A stretch of 34,129 nt of DNA from an uncultured Gammaproteobacteria bacterium (GTDB lineage: Bacteria; Pseudomonadota; Gammaproteobacteria; PS1; Pseudothioglobaceae), in assembly GCA_913054335.1 (NCBI GenBank), contig CAJXHL010000010.1:1-34129 (forward strand). The letters run 5' to 3'. Shown here one piece after another: positions 34,028-34,129 of the stretch (position 1 is its first letter; the number at the start of each line of letters is the position of its first letter). The notes under the pieces were generated by a model. It ran no database searches and was not told the DNA's origin. It saw nothing but the letters and a program-made list of their open reading frames with translations. Position numbers and translations under genes: made by a program.

Positions 34028-34129
34028 GAGGTCTTTGACATAAATCATTTTAAAATTTGCTGGGTGATAAAAAAGAATAAAAAATGTGTAAAAATTTGAA
34101 ATTAATAGCATTAGCTATTGATGAGAATT
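34028..34129. mobile_element. Left end of a second copy of the MITE-like element, cut by the window edge
   Basis: From GAG at 34028 the sequence follows the element at 19521 for about 100 bases to the window edge, sharing AATCATTTTAAAATTTGCTG, AAAAATGTGTAAAAATTTGA and TAGCTATTGAT, with roughly one difference in eight to ten bases and a few single-base gaps. It lies in the same orientation, again with its end next to a minus-strand start codon. Whether it is a short element or the end of a full insertion sequence cannot be told. Confidence 0.7.

Noticed and set aside
34022-34036. AGGAGG at 34026-34031 as ribosome site for yciO
   Set aside because: It is on the plus strand, while yciO is read on the minus strand, so it cannot serve that start.

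Overview
The window looks like a chromosomal segment of an AT-rich marine gammaproteobacterium of the sulfur-oxidising SUP05/Thioglobus type. That placement is inferred from gene content: dsrC, dsrM and dsrK beside ordinary gammaproteobacterial housekeeping genes (carA-carB-greA, rplS, xerD, alaS, prmA, hemD) and a complete phenylalanine/tyrosine degradation block. No tRNA, rRNA, CRISPR array, prophage or secretion system was seen.

Left part (1-6.5 kb): metR and metF diverge from a shared control region. metF has no Shine-Dalgarno of its own and is overlapped (ATGA) by a 22-codon upstream reading frame. A minus-strand group follows, with two unrecognised genes flanking hemD and ending in a clear intrinsic terminator. 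Then comes a tightly overlapping plus-strand operon: Na+/Ca2+ exchanger, tsaE, amidase.

Sulfur and nitrogen block (6.5-10.8 kb): gltD, dsrC, dsrM and dsrK on the minus strand. The usual dsrL/J/O/P/N genes do not follow dsrK, which instead overlaps the amidase gene tail to tail. gltD has no gltB beside it. A strong hairpin lies between dsrC and dsrM.

Aromatic amino acid block (10.9-16.8 kb): phhA-hppD-hmgA-fahA-maiA would convert phenylalanine, through tyrosine, to fumarate and acetoacetate. The tyrosine aminotransferase step is not encoded here. A divergent Lrp/AsnC regulator shares an intergenic region with four TATGCA motifs and appears to be read from a nearly leaderless mRNA.

Middle (16.8-22.4 kb): rplS with its promoter and terminator, xerD, then an accessory-looking stretch with three GNAT acetyltransferases, a small membrane protein, a GFA-family protein, a class V aminotransferase and a 270-bp MITE-like element with 26-bp inverted ends. 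A second copy of one end of this element runs off the right edge of the window.

Right part (22.5-34.1 kb): carA-carB-greA, an orphan thiS, a PP-loop sulfurtransferase-like gene, prmA, alaS, a mazEF pair that looks degenerate (the MazF catalytic arginine position is glycine and MazE is short) but keeps a palindromic operator, and yciO. Three diverged copies of an intergenic repeat lie at 27.7 and 29.9-30.2 kb. Together the genes suggest a mixotroph that uses reduced sulfur as an energy source and can also use aromatic amino acids. The most unusual items are the detached dsrCMK set, the metF upstream frame, the MITE family, the intergenic repeat family and the decaying mazEF.
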